Below the pieces are notes generated by a model. The model made no database searches. It had not been told where the DNA came from and saw only the letters and a list, made by a program, of their open reading frames with translations. A stretch of DNA of 64,000 nucleotides from the NCBI GenBank assembly GCA_044229235.1, contig JBGATH010000012.1, forward strand, positions 1 to 64,000, written 5' to 3'. Shown here one piece after another: positions 25,831 through 34,077 of this stretch (position 1 is its first letter; every line of letters starts with the position of its first letter). This DNA is from UKL13-2 sp044229235. GTDB lineage: Bacteria > Pseudomonadota > Gammaproteobacteria > Burkholderiales > Usitatibacteraceae. The translations under genes and the position numbers were made by a program.

Positions 25831-26828
25831 CAGGCCCGGTCGCCGACGCGCTCGCCCAGCAGGCCGGATGGCCGGAACACCAGCACCAGGATCAATACGA
25901 TGAAGGCGTACACGTCCTTGTAGTTGCTGCCGAACAGGCTGCCGTTGGCGTTGGCATCGCACATGCTTGCGAAGCCGGGCAGGAAACTGTTGAGAAAGCA
26001 GACATTGGTGAGATCGCCCATATAGCCCGCGCCCAGCGCTTCGATGAGGCCGATGAGCAGGCCGCCCAGTACCGCGCCGCCGAGATTGCCGATGCCGCCC
26101 AGCACCGCGGCCGAAAACGCCTTCAGCCCCAGCAGGAAGCCCATCGTGTAATTGGCGATGCCGTAATACGAGCCCACCATCACACCGGCGATGGCGCCCA
26201 GCGCCGCACCGATCATGAAGGTCAGCGAAATGATGTTGTTGATGTTGATGCCCATCAGTCCGGCCACCTGCTGGTTCTGCGAGGTGGCGCGCATGGCGAT
26301 GCCGATGCGGGTCTTGTAGATCAGCGTCAACAGTCCCGCCATCATCGCGATCGACGTGAGCATGATGGCGATCTGCACGTTGGTGATGGTGGCGCTGGTC
26401 TCGGAACTGCCGAGGTGATAACTCTGCAAGGGAATGATCTGCGGGAACGACAGGTTATTGCGGCTCCAGATCATCAGTGCGACGTGCTGAAGGATGATGG
26501 AAATGCCGATGGCGGTGATGAGCGGCGCCAGCCGCGGGGCGCTGCGCAGCGGCCGGTAGGCGACGCGCTCCATGGTGTAGCCCACCGCCATGCAGGCGGG
26601 AATGGCGGCCAGCGTGGCGAGGACGATGATCGCCAGCGGCGGCAGTCCGCTGCCGGCCAGAGCGGAGATGACGGAGAACGCCACCATCGCGCCGATCATC
26701 ACCACTTCGCCATGCGCGAAGTTGATGAGCTGGATGATGCCGTAAACCATGGTGTAGCCCAGTGCCACCACGGCATAGACGCAGCCGAGCGTGAGACCGT
26801 TGATTAATTGCTGGATGAAGGTATCCAT
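25830..26828 (-). CDS. livH: Branched-chain amino acid ABC transporter permease LivH
   Basis: Membrane permease of 332 aa that begins MDTFIQQLINGLTLGCVYAVVALGYTMVYGIIQLINFAHGE, the LivH signature. It also has the loop RATSQNQQVAGLMGININ and GGIGNLGGAVLGG. It is longer than E. coli LivH owing to an insertion near the C-terminus (FLNSFLPGFASMCDANANGSLFGSNYKD), a pattern also seen in other betaproteobacteria. It is separated from livK by a hairpin terminator. Confidence 0.95.
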   Translation of the reverse strand: MDTFIQQLINGLTLGCVYAVVALGYTMVYGIIQLINFAHGEVVMIGAMVAFSVISALAGSGLPPLAIIVLATLAAIPACMAVGYTMERVAYRPLRSAPRLAPLITAIGISIILQHVALMIWSRNNLSFPQIIPLQSYHLGSSETSATITNVQIAIMLTSIAMMAGLLTLIYKTRIGIAMRATSQNQQVAGLMGININNIISLTFMIGAALGAIAGVMVGSYYGIANYTMGFLLGLKAFSAAVLGGIGNLGGAVLGGLLIGLIEALGAGYMGDLTNVCFLNSFLPGFASMCDANANGSLFGSNYKDVYAFIVLILVLVFRPSGLLGERVGDRA

Positions 26829-26861
26829 CGGCGCATGTTACCCGAAGCGTTTTTGCGGCAT

Positions 26862-26890
26862 AAAAAAACGGCACCATTGCTGGTGCCGTT
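26862..26890 (-). terminator. Terminator or attenuator between livK and livH
   Basis: Read on the minus strand, AACGGCACCA and TGGTGCCGTT form a perfect 10-bp stem with a 4-nt loop, followed by a run of T (26868-26862). It lies 17 bp after the livK stop and 34 bp before livH. Partial termination here would make the binding protein more abundant than the membrane subunits. Confidence 0.85.
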
Positions 26891-26906
26891 CTTGGTGAGG
26901 TGCAGC

Positions 26907-28211
26907 CTACTTCTTCGGGGCTTCTGCCGGCTTGGCATCCTTGGCAGGTGCGGCAGCAGGCGCTGCCGGTGCGGCGGCGGGCGCCGCGGCTGCCGCTGGT
27001 GCCGCAGCCGGGGCTGCTGCAGCGGGCATTTCAAACTTGGTCGAGACGCCGCCCTTGATCACCGCTTCCGGAACCACCTTGCCATCCTTCAGCTTGAAGA
27101 TGGTGATTTCGGCATCCTTGCGGTCACCCTTGGCATCGAACTCCACCTTGCCGGTTGCACCGGTAAAGCTCACGTTATAAATCTCTGGCCCGAACTTGGC
27201 CGGATCCACCGAACCGGATTTCTTGATCGCTTCGATCACCGCCATGGCGCCGTCGTAGTAGTAGGGGGCGTATTGCTTGATGTCGCCGAACTTGGCGGCA
27301 AATGCCTTGGCAAAGGTCGGGCTGGCGGCTTCACGCGGCAGGCCGGCTTGCGAGCACACCAGGCCTTCGGCGGCGGCGCCGGCCAGCTTGCCCATCTCAT
27401 CGGTACAGGCGCCGTCGCCGAACACGAACACGGCCTTGATGCCCAGTTCACGCGCCTGCTTGATCATCGGGCCGCCGGTCTGGTCCATGCCGCCGTGGAA
27501 GATCACGTCGGGGTTCTTGGCCTTGAGCTTGGTCAGCACGGCCTTGAAATCGGTGTCGGTATCGGTGGTGGTGGCTTTGTCGACCACCTGGACCTTGTCG
27601 GCCTTCAGCTTCTTCTCGACTTCACTGCGCAGGCCTTCGCCGTACGCCGTCTTGTCGTCGATCAGCGCGACCTTCTTGGCCTTCAATTCGTTGGCGATGT
27701 AGGTGGCCAGCGCCGGTCCCTGCTGGTCGTCGCGACCTACGGTGCGGAACACGCCCTTCAGTCCGCGCTCGGTGACGGCCGGGTTGGTGGCCGAGCCGGA
27801 GACCATCGGAATGCCGTTCTTGGTGTAAATCTCGGACGCGGGAATGGTCACGCCGGAATTGAGGTGGCCAATGACCGCGATCACTTTGGCGTCCATCAGC
27901 TTCTGCGCAATGGTGGTGCCGACTTTCGGATCGCCCTGGTCGTCCTCGCTCTGCATTTCAAACTTCACCGTTTTGCCGTCGACCTTGATCTTCATGGCAT
28001 TGGCTTCCGCAACGGCCAGCGCGACACCATTTTCGTCGTCCTTGCCCAGATGCGGCGTCTTGACCGTCAGCGGGCCGGCGTGGCCGATCTTCACGGTGAC
28101 CGTCGGTTCGGCTGGCGCGGCCGGGGCAGCGGGCTTGGCTTCTTCCTTGCTGCAACCGGCAACGCCGGCGGCAATCAGGGCGGCAAACAGGACTTTGTGG
28201 GTCGATTTCAT
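26907..28211 (-). CDS. livK: Branched-chain amino acid ABC transporter substrate-binding lipoprotein
   Basis: Periplasmic binding protein of 434 aa. The N-terminus MKSTHKVLFAALIAAGVAGC ends in a lipobox (VAGC), so it is probably lipid-anchored. The body has the Leu/Ile/Val-binding fold (KIGHAGPLTV, DDQGDPKVGTTIAQKL, VIGHLNSGVTIPAS, FRTVGRDDQQG, ALIDDKTAYGEG). The last 45 or so residues are an unusual alanine/proline-rich tail ending KDAKPAEAPKK, which the family does not normally have. The ATG at 28211 is chosen because it starts the signal peptide. It is the first gene of the liv operon and has a clear promoter at 28298-28327. Confidence 0.95.
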   Translation of the reverse strand: MKSTHKVLFAALIAAGVAGCSKEEAKPAAPAAPAEPTVTVKIGHAGPLTVKTPHLGKDDENGVALAVAEANAMKIKVDGKTVKFEMQSEDDQGDPKVGTTIAQKLMDAKVIAVIGHLNSGVTIPASEIYTKNGIPMVSGSATNPAVTERGLKGVFRTVGRDDQQGPALATYIANELKAKKVALIDDKTAYGEGLRSEVEKKLKADKVQVVDKATTTDTDTDFKAVLTKLKAKNPDVIFHGGMDQTGGPMIKQARELGIKAVFVFGDGACTDEMGKLAGAAAEGLVCSQAGLPREAASPTFAKAFAAKFGDIKQYAPYYYDGAMAVIEAIKKSGSVDPAKFGPEIYNVSFTGATGKVEFDAKGDRKDAEITIFKLKDGKVVPEAVIKGGVSTKFEMPAAAAPAAAPAAAAAPAAAPAAPAAAPAKDAKPAEAPKK

Positions 28212-28297
28212 CGAGGCATCTCCAGGCAAGGGGAAAGGGAAATTTGCAGGCGGCTTCCGCGGGGCATGCTTTGGAAGCCGGCAAAGGCAAAAGTACA

Positions 28298-28327
28298 ATT
28301 ATGAGAAGGGATTTTGGCCCTTGTCAA
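28298..28327 (-). promoter_or_regulatory. Sigma-70 promoter for livK
   Basis: On the minus strand TTGACA (28327-28322) and CATAAT (28303-28298) are separated by 18 bp. The -35 box is perfect and the -10 box differs at one position. It lies 87 bp upstream of the livK start, after the terminator of the cytochrome gene. Confidence 0.75.
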
Positions 28328-28355
28328 ACGAATTACCGGCGCGCGCGAGGCAATG

Positions 28356-28392
28356 AAAAAGGCCGCCCGGAGGATCCGGCGCGGCCTTTTTT
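28356..28392. terminator. Bidirectional terminator between cytochrome c and livK
   Basis: AAAAAGGCCGC and GCGGCCTTTTTT form a stem around a GC-rich loop, with A and T runs on the two sides so that it can end transcripts in either direction. In context it ends the cytochrome c transcript (stop at 28413, minus strand) and separates it from the livK promoter. Confidence 0.8.
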
Positions 28393-28412
28393 GTGACTGG
28401 AAGCGGTGGCGA

Positions 28413-28718
28413 TTACTTGGTCGCGAGAATCCACTTCACCAGGGTCTTGAGGTCTTCATCCTTCACGGCAGCGTTTGGCGGCATCGGGATCTGGCCCCAG
28501 ACGCCCGTGCCACCCTTTTTGACCTTGTCGATCAACATGGCTTCGGCCTTGGCATTGCCCTTGTATTTGGCTGCAACTTCTTTGTAAGAGGGGCCGACCA
28601 GCTTCGCATCCACCTTGTGACAGGCGAGGCAGCCGCTCTTGGTGGCAAGGGCTTCATTGGCTTGGGCCGAACCGGCAAAAGCCAGGGCAGCGAGGGTGGC
28701 AAGGACGATACGTTTCAT
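28413..28718 (-). CDS. Class I cytochrome c (c551/c552 type)
   Basis: Periplasmic mono-heme electron carrier of 101 aa. A signal peptide (MKRIVLATLAALAFAGSAQA) precedes the mature protein. The heme motif is CLACH, and the methionine ligand is probably in IPMPPNAAV. The size and the GTGVWGQIPMPPN block are typical of c551/c552. I chose the ATG at 28718, which has GGAG upstream and starts the signal peptide. It can deliver electrons to terminal reductases or oxidases; none is in the window, though a decaheme cytochrome is at 61360. Confidence 0.94.
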   Translation of the reverse strand: MKRIVLATLAALAFAGSAQANEALATKSGCLACHKVDAKLVGPSYKEVAAKYKGNAKAEAMLIDKVKKGGTGVWGQIPMPPNAAVKDEDLKTLVKWILATK

Positions 28719-28749
28719 CAGGAGTTCTCCGTCGATTTGAGGGTGGCAA

Positions 28750-30825
28750 TTATTCAGCGTGCGCAACTATAGGGGGTTTCAGGGCCGCTTGCAATTGACC
28801 GAAATCGGCAATTGCCGGCAAGCACACAACGCCCTGACAGAGCCAGGCGTTGACCGCGTCGGTGGCTGGGCGGACCAGGCCGGCGGGCAGGTCGCTAGTC
28901 GCAGGCCCGGGCGTCAGTACCATCAGGCCGGGCCGGTAGTCGCCGGCGAGTCTTTGCTGCCAGGATGTGCACGCGCCTGCGGGTCCGGTAAGGATCAACA
29001 GGCTGGGCGGCGCCAGCGCCTCGGCCAGTGCAGCGTGCAGGCTGGCGTGGCTGCCCGGAAATTTCAGCATGGCCGGCTGAAAATGCCGTAGCGCCCGTTG
29101 TGCGGCTGCGTCATAGCGCGCATCGCCCGTGATGCAGGCCAGTCGTTGCAGCGCCCATGCTGCCGTGCCGTTGCCTGAAGGCATGGCATTGTCGGCGCCT
29201 GGCTTGGGGCGCTGAATCAGGCGTTCGTGATCATGGCTGGTGAAGTAAAAACCACCGTTATCCGTATCCTCGAACTGGGCCAGCAGCGTGTCGGCCAGCG
29301 CGCAGGCAAAGCGCAGGTCGCCGGGATGAAACTCGCTTTGCAGGAATTCCAGCAGGGCGCGCAACAGCAGCGCGTAGTCGTCGAGGTAGGCATTGAGATG
29401 GCTGCGGCCGTCCTTGTGGGTGGCATGCAGGCGCCCGGTTTCGGCGTTCCACATGTGGCTTTGCACAAACCCCAGCGCGCGCCGCGCCGAACCGAGCCAT
29501 GCGGGAACGCCGAACACGCGCGCCGCGCGCGCCATGCCCTCGATCATCAGCGCGTTCCAGCTGACGAGGATCTTTTCGTCCCGGCCGGGACGCACCCGCT
29601 GTTCGCGCGCGTCGAACAGCAACTGTCGCGCGCCCGCCAGGTAAATCGCGCCCATGCCGGGAGACAGCCCAAGGCGGGCTTCCAGCTTTTCCATGGGCTG
29701 GACGACGGTGAGGTTCCAGAAGTGGCGTTCAAAGTTTGCCGCCCGGTCGAGGCCGTAGTGCAGCTCGGCCACGCGCCAGTAGTCTGCCGGCAGCAGGTCA
29801 CGAACCTGCGTATCCGTCCAAACGTAAAACTTGCCTTCCTCGCCTTCCGAATCGGCGTCGATGCTGGCGTAATAGCCGCCGTGTGGCGATTGCATTTCGC
29901 GCATCACCCACTCGGCCGTCGCCTCCGCACCGGCGCAGAACAGCGTGCGCTGCTGATTATTCTCCGCGACCAGCGACGCGTCGGCCAGCAGGCGCAGCAG
30001 CGGGCCGTTGTCGTAGAGCATTTTTTCAAAGTGCGGAATGGTCCAGGTGGCGTCGGTGGAATAGCGCGCGAAACCGCCGCCGAGCTGGTCAAAGATGCCG
30101 CCCTTGCACATGCGCTCCAGCGTGAGGCAGGCGATGTGGCGTGCCTGCAGATCACCCGTGCGCGCGTAGTGGCGCAGGCAAAAATCGAGCATGTCGGGAT
30201 GCGGGAACTTGGGCGCGCCGCCAAAACCGCCGTGGCGCGCATCAAAGCGTGCCGCCATTTCCGCGAACGCGGCATCCACTTGCCCAACACCCGCCGCACT
30301 CCCGCCGGCCGCCGCCGGCAGGGTATCCGCCTGCATGGCCGCAACCAGTTCGTCGCTTTGCGCACCAATCTCTTCCCGGTGGTCCGCGTAATACCCCGCC
30401 ACCCGCTGCAGCAGGTCACCGAAGCCCGGCAAGCCATAGCGTGGCGTCTTGGGAAAGTAGGTTCCGCCGAAAAACGGGGTCCCATCAGGCGCCAGGAACA
30501 TGGTGAGCGGCCAGCCGCCGCCCTTTTGGGTGAGCAGCGCGTGCGCCTGCTGGTAAACCTGGTCCAGGTCGGGCCGTTCCTCGCGATCCACCTTGATATT
30601 GACGAACAACTCGTTCATCAGGCCGGCGATGCCCGCGTCCTCAAACGATTCGTGCGCCATGACATGGCACCAGTGGCAGGCCGAGTAACCGATCGATAGC
30701 AGGATCGGCTTGCCGGATGCGCGTGCCTCGGCCAGGGCCGCAGGCCCCCATTCCTGCCAGTCGACCGGATTGCCGGCATGCTGCTGCAGGTAGGGAGAGG
30801 TACTTTGTGCTAACTTGTTCGCCAT
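28750..30825 (-). CDS. Thioredoxin domain-containing protein, YyaL/DUF255 family
   Basis: Protein of 691 aa. The N-terminal thioredoxin-like domain (residues of about 1-160) carries SIGYSACHWCHVMAHESFED with a CHWC redox pair, and WPLTMFLAPDGTPFFGGTYFP. The rest is an (alpha/alpha)6-barrel like that of N-acylglucosamine epimerases (YDNGPLLRLLADA, DADSEGEEGKFYVWT, DEKILVSWNALMIEGMARA, DDYALLLRALLEF). Its human relative is SPATA20. The reaction is unknown. It diverges from the Trp-rich gene with 26 bp between starts and is upstream of the cytochrome c gene. Confidence 0.94.
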   Translation of the reverse strand: MANKLAQSTSPYLQQHAGNPVDWQEWGPAALAEARASGKPILLSIGYSACHWCHVMAHESFEDAGIAGLMNELFVNIKVDREERPDLDQVYQQAHALLTQKGGGWPLTMFLAPDGTPFFGGTYFPKTPRYGLPGFGDLLQRVAGYYADHREEIGAQSDELVAAMQADTLPAAAGGSAAGVGQVDAAFAEMAARFDARHGGFGGAPKFPHPDMLDFCLRHYARTGDLQARHIACLTLERMCKGGIFDQLGGGFARYSTDATWTIPHFEKMLYDNGPLLRLLADASLVAENNQQRTLFCAGAEATAEWVMREMQSPHGGYYASIDADSEGEEGKFYVWTDTQVRDLLPADYWRVAELHYGLDRAANFERHFWNLTVVQPMEKLEARLGLSPGMGAIYLAGARQLLFDAREQRVRPGRDEKILVSWNALMIEGMARAARVFGVPAWLGSARRALGFVQSHMWNAETGRLHATHKDGRSHLNAYLDDYALLLRALLEFLQSEFHPGDLRFACALADTLLAQFEDTDNGGFYFTSHDHERLIQRPKPGADNAMPSGNGTAAWALQRLACITGDARYDAAAQRALRHFQPAMLKFPGSHASLHAALAEALAPPSLLILTGPAGACTSWQQRLAGDYRPGLMVLTPGPATSDLPAGLVRPATDAVNAWLCQGVVCLPAIADFGQLQAALKPPIVAHAE

Positions 30826-30851
30826 GTCTTCATTCTGTGCCGAGGTGCAAG

Positions 30852-31079
30852 ATGCCGCTCGTCGTCATTGGAGTACTGATGTTCCTGATGAAAGTTCTCG
30901 ACATCGATCCCGTCGCCCGCTGGTCGTGGGTGTGGGTGCTGACGCCCTTCATACTGGTATTCATCTGGTGGGAAGTGATCGCGCCCATGGTCGGCTGGGA
31001 CAAGAAGATGGCGACGAAAAAGATGGAAGATGACGCCAGGGAGGCCGCAGAGGCCAAGAAAAAGAATCGCGGCTTCTAG
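30852..31079 (+). CDS. Small Trp-rich membrane protein (TIGR04438 family)
   Basis: Protein of 75 aa with two hydrophobic helices rich in tryptophan (MPLVVIGVLMFLMKVL; WSWVWVLTPFILVFIWWEV) and a charged C-terminal tail (KKMATKKMEDDAREAAEAKKKNRGF). It matches a small family seen mainly in betaproteobacteria, of unknown function. The ATG at 30852 follows a weak GAGGTG ribosome site. Its stop overlaps the end of the convergent amidase gene. Confidence 0.85.
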   Translation: MPLVVIGVLMFLMKVLDIDPVARWSWVWVLTPFILVFIWWEVIAPMVGWDKKMATKKMEDDAREAAEAKKKNRGF

Positions 31080-32449
31080 TTTTTTCGCGGCAGCGGCGCG
31101 GTCGCCGCGAATACCTGCTCGATGGCCGCGCCGATCGACAGCACGCGCGCATCGCCCATGGTTTCGCCGACCAGCATCAGTCCCACCGGCGCCTCGCCGG
31201 GACGATGACAGGGCAGTGACAGGCAGGGGCGATCCAGCACGTTGAACGGCGCGCAGTTTCTGAGCAGCAGCGAATTGATGCGGAAAAACTCCTCGTCGGA
31301 CGAGTCCATCAGCGCGATCGCCGGGGCCACGATCGGCACGCTTGGCGCCAGCAGGCCATCGAAGCGCGCCGTGGTGCGGTTGGCAGAGACCATCAGCGCG
31401 TCGCGCAACTGGCGAAGTTCCACATAATCGGCCGCTTTCATCTCGGCGCCCAGCAGCAGCCGCTTTGCGACGCGCCGGTCGAACTGGTCGGCGGCTGTGG
31501 CGAGGCGCTGACGATGCAGGGCATAGGCTTCCACGGCGGAGAAGTTGGCCCGTGCGTTGCCGTCGCGCTCGCGGGCCAGTTCGGGAAAATCAAACTCCTC
31601 GATCGCCGCGCCTGCCGCCGCCAGCTTTTCCAGCGCTCGTGCAAACGCCGCGGCAACTTCCCGGTCGAGGCCGTCCAGCAGGATGGTGCGCGGCACGCCA
31701 AATCGCACACCCCGCAACCCAAAGGGCGCGGGAGGGGTGAGCGCTTCGCCGGCCATGACGGCATCCAGCCATGCGCAACAGGCCACCGTCGGACCCAGGG
31801 GGCCGATGGAATCGCGGGTGAACGACAGCGGGAAGGCGCCCTCCAGGGGAATGCGCCGCTGCGTGGGCTTGAAACCGGTAAGGCCGCAAAGCGCCGCGGG
31901 GATGCGCACCGAACCGCCGGTGTCCGAACCGATGGTTGCCGCGGCCATGCCGTCGGTGACGCTGACCGCGCCGCCCGAGGTCGAGCCGCCGGGAATGCGC
32001 CGCGTCGCCCGGTCCCAGGGATTGAGCGGTGTGCCGTAGTGCTGGTTCATGCCGTTGGCGCCGTACGCGAATTCGGTCATGTTGGTGCGGCCGACGATGA
32101 TCATTCCGGCTGCTTTAAGGCGAGCGATGGCCGGTGCGTCGCGTGTCGCCGGCGCGCCATCTTTCATTACGACCGAGCCGGCCAGCGTGACTTCGCCGCC
32201 GATATCAAACAGATCCTTGATCGACAGGGGAATGCCCGCCAGCGGCGAAGCAACCTGCCCGGCGCGGCGCGCCGCATCGCCGGCCCGGGCGGCGGCCAGT
32301 GCAGGTTCGCGATAGACCTTGACGAAGGCCCTCGAGCCTTCGCCGGCCGGGTCGGCGATGCGCGCGAGACATTGTTCCACCAGCACCTCGGAGGTGACCT
32401 CGCCGCTGGTCAGTGCTTGCGAAAGGTCGGGCAGGGTCGGCAGCATCAT
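31076..32449 (-). CDS. Amidase, GatA-like family
   Basis: Amidase-signature hydrolase of 457 aa. The Ser-Ser-Lys catalytic system is visible: Lys in PLSIKDLFDIGG, and the two serines in the glycine/serine-rich stretch GGSTSGGAVSVTDG and IGSDTGGSVRIPA. It could hydrolyse a small amide or ester; the GatB and GatC partners are not adjacent, so a role in tRNA-dependent amidation is unlikely. It overlaps the upstream osmC-like gene by 4 bp (same strand) and is thus co-transcribed with it. Confidence 0.93.
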   Translation of the reverse strand: MMLPTLPDLSQALTSGEVTSEVLVEQCLARIADPAGEGSRAFVKVYREPALAAARAGDAARRAGQVASPLAGIPLSIKDLFDIGGEVTLAGSVVMKDGAPATRDAPAIARLKAAGMIIVGRTNMTEFAYGANGMNQHYGTPLNPWDRATRRIPGGSTSGGAVSVTDGMAAATIGSDTGGSVRIPAALCGLTGFKPTQRRIPLEGAFPLSFTRDSIGPLGPTVACCAWLDAVMAGEALTPPAPFGLRGVRFGVPRTILLDGLDREVAAAFARALEKLAAAGAAIEEFDFPELARERDGNARANFSAVEAYALHRQRLATAADQFDRRVAKRLLLGAEMKAADYVELRQLRDALMVSANRTTARFDGLLAPSVPIVAPAIALMDSSDEEFFRINSLLLRNCAPFNVLDRPCLSLPCHRPGEAPVGLMLVGETMGDARVLSIGAAIEQVFAATAPLPRKN

Positions 32450-32934
32450 GCTTCGATGATCTCGGCCTCATGACGAACCGGAAAATTCACGGAATTGGCC
32501 ATGAAACAGTTGGCATGCGCTTTTTCGTGGATGGCCATGGCGTCGGCCAGATCCGTGCCCTTTGCCACGGTAACGCGCGGCCGCAGCGTGACTTCCTGCA
32601 TCGACATTTTTCCTTTCACACCGGCGTCGCCAAGGCCAAGCTTGCCCGTGCCACGGTCCTCATAGGCGATGACCGTCATGCGTTTCTTCGCCGCGATCGC
32701 GAGGTAGGTCAACATGTGGCAGTGGGCCAGGGACATGATGAGCAGTTCCTCGGGGTTATAACGCGAGGCGTCGCCGCCGAAGACGGCGGGCGCCGAGCCC
32801 GGGATTTCGGCCTTGCCTTCGCTGCGCAGGATGTTGTCGCGCGAAAAGCTGGCTTCCGGCGGCCTGGGTTGGGCAGCGTCGGCCGGCCAGCGCAGAATGG
32901 CAGAAAATTCATGAAAATCGGCGGTCGCGGACAT
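32446..32934 (-). CDS. OsmC family protein
   Basis: Small peroxidase-like protein of about 162 aa. Two cysteines are in the expected positions: one in EELLIMSLAHCHMLTYL and one in KAHANCFMANSVNFPV. OsmC/Ohr proteins reduce organic hydroperoxides with the first Cys attacking the peroxide; this sequence is closer to general OsmC than to Ohr. I use the ATG at 32934 (MSATADF); in-frame starts at 32946 and 32979 are possible. It is the first gene of a two-gene operon with the amidase. Confidence 0.9.
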   Translation of the reverse strand: MSATADFHEFSAILRWPADAAQPRPPEASFSRDNILRSEGKAEIPGSAPAVFGGDASRYNPEELLIMSLAHCHMLTYLAIAAKKRMTVIAYEDRGTGKLGLGDAGVKGKMSMQEVTLRPRVTVAKGTDLADAMAIHEKAHANCFMANSVNFPVRHEAEIIEA

Positions 32935-33066
32935 GTTTGTCTCCATCGGGGAATGAATCATTATCGGCCAACCCGGCACCTCCTACCTGTCCGGGTAGGG
33001 TATCTCCGGTAACGAAGCCTTAACCTGTGCGGGCAGTAAATTCACCCTCCGAAGGTGAGTGCATTA

Positions 33067-33093
33067 GCCGCCCGCAAAGGGCGGCTTTTTTTT
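33067..33093 (+). terminator. Orphan terminator upstream of the fumarylacetoacetase-like gene
   Basis: GCCGCCC and GGGCGGC form a 7-bp stem around GCAAA, followed by eight T. No gene on the plus strand ends before it; the gene to the left, osmC-like, runs the other way. It may terminate a small untranslated RNA made from 32935-33066 or attenuate the downstream gene. Confidence 0.75.
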
Positions 33094-33184
33094 GGCGGCG
33101 ATTGCCTTCGCGCAAGGCGCCGCGTACCGGCGGCAGGCAAAATGGCGGTGATTCGCTGACTCGACTTTCCCCGGAGACCACCGC

Positions 33185-33952
33185 ATGACCCACTGGATTC
33201 GCTTTGAATACGAAGGCCGCGTCGGCTTCGGTACCCTGGCCGAGGGTGAAATCGCCGTGCATGAGGGCGAGATGTTCGGCCAGTGCCAGCCCAGCGGACA
33301 ACTGGTGCCGTTCGCCAGCGCTCGCCTGCTGGCGCCCTGCCAGCCCACCAAGTTGGTCGCGCTCTGGAACAACTTTTACACGCTGGCTGAAAAACTCGGC
33401 CAGGCCATTCCACCCGAACCTCTTTACTTCCTCAAGGCCAACAGCAGTTTTCATCCTCCCCATGAGCCGATCCGCGTGCCCGCATCGTATTCGGGCAAGG
33501 TGGTGTACGAAGGCGAGCTGGGCGTGGTGATCGGCCGCCGCTGCCGGCATGTGAGCGAGCACGATGCGGCCGCGCATATCTTCGGCTATACCTGCATCAA
33601 CGATGTGACGGCAGCCGAGCTGCTGTTCAAGGACGCCAGCTTCGCCCAGTGGTCGCGCGCCAAGGGGTTCGACACCTTCGGCGTGTTCGGGCCGGTGATC
33701 GCCACGGATATCGACCCGACTGCGCTGCATGTGAAAACCATTCTCAACGGCCAGGAGCGGCAGAATTATCCAGTGGCGGACATGATTTTTTCGCCGACGC
33801 GGCTGGTCAGCCTGATCTCACAGGACATGACGCTGGAACCCGGCGACATCATCGCCTGCGGCACCTCGGTCGGTGTGGGCTCGATGAAGGCCGGCAGCGA
33901 GGTCAGCATTGTCATCGACGGCATCGGCACGCTGACCAACCGATACGAATAA
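33185..33952 (+). CDS. Fumarylacetoacetate hydrolase family protein
   Basis: Protein of 255 aa with the FAH fold. Typical elements are KLVALWNNFYTLAEKLG, YFLKANSSFHPP, the metal-binding acidic residues in VVYEGELGVVIGRR, INDVTAAELL, KGFDTFGVFGPVI and the end VGVGSMKAGSEVSIVIDGIGTLTNRY. Family members cleave or hydrate beta-diketo acids in aromatic or amino acid breakdown; the substrate cannot be read from the sequence. It is a single gene and a REP-like palindrome begins 8 bp after its stop. Confidence 0.93.
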   Translation: MTHWIRFEYEGRVGFGTLAEGEIAVHEGEMFGQCQPSGQLVPFASARLLAPCQPTKLVALWNNFYTLAEKLGQAIPPEPLYFLKANSSFHPPHEPIRVPASYSGKVVYEGELGVVIGRRCRHVSEHDAAAHIFGYTCINDVTAAELLFKDASFAQWSRAKGFDTFGVFGPVIATDIDPTALHVKTILNGQERQNYPVADMIFSPTRLVSLISQDMTLEPGDIIACGTSVGVGSMKAGSEVSIVIDGIGTLTNRYE

Positions 33953-33960
33953 GCAAGGGC

Positions 33961-34028
33961 CAAACTCAAGGGCTGGCACACCTTTTCGGGCATTTTTGGC
34001 CTGGAAGCCCCGCTAATGCTGGGGTTTG
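33961..34028 (+). repeat. REP-like palindromic element, copy 2
   Basis: The element starts CAAACTCAAGGGCTGGCA, has the centre CATTTTTGGCCTGGAAG and ends CGCTAATGCTGGGGTTTG. The arms are less perfect than in other copies. It begins 8 bp after the stop of the fumarylacetoacetase-like gene. Confidence 0.78.
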
Positions 34029-34077
34029 TCCCGCGGAAGCGGCGCTCTGCAATCGAATGCGCACAAAGGGATCGGAC

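Noticed and set aside
26808..28304. Open frame of 498 codons on the plus strand over livK
   Set aside because: Antisense to livK and its promoter; the livK frame has a lipobox, the binding-protein fold and a clear promoter.
29227..30699. Open frame of 490 codons on the plus strand over the YyaL-type gene
   Set aside because: Antisense to a complete thioredoxin-domain protein with an intact CHWC motif.
33020..33730. Open frame of 236 codons on the minus strand over the fumarylacetoacetase-like gene
   Set aside because: Antisense to a gene with all FAH-family motifs and running through the T-rich terminator.
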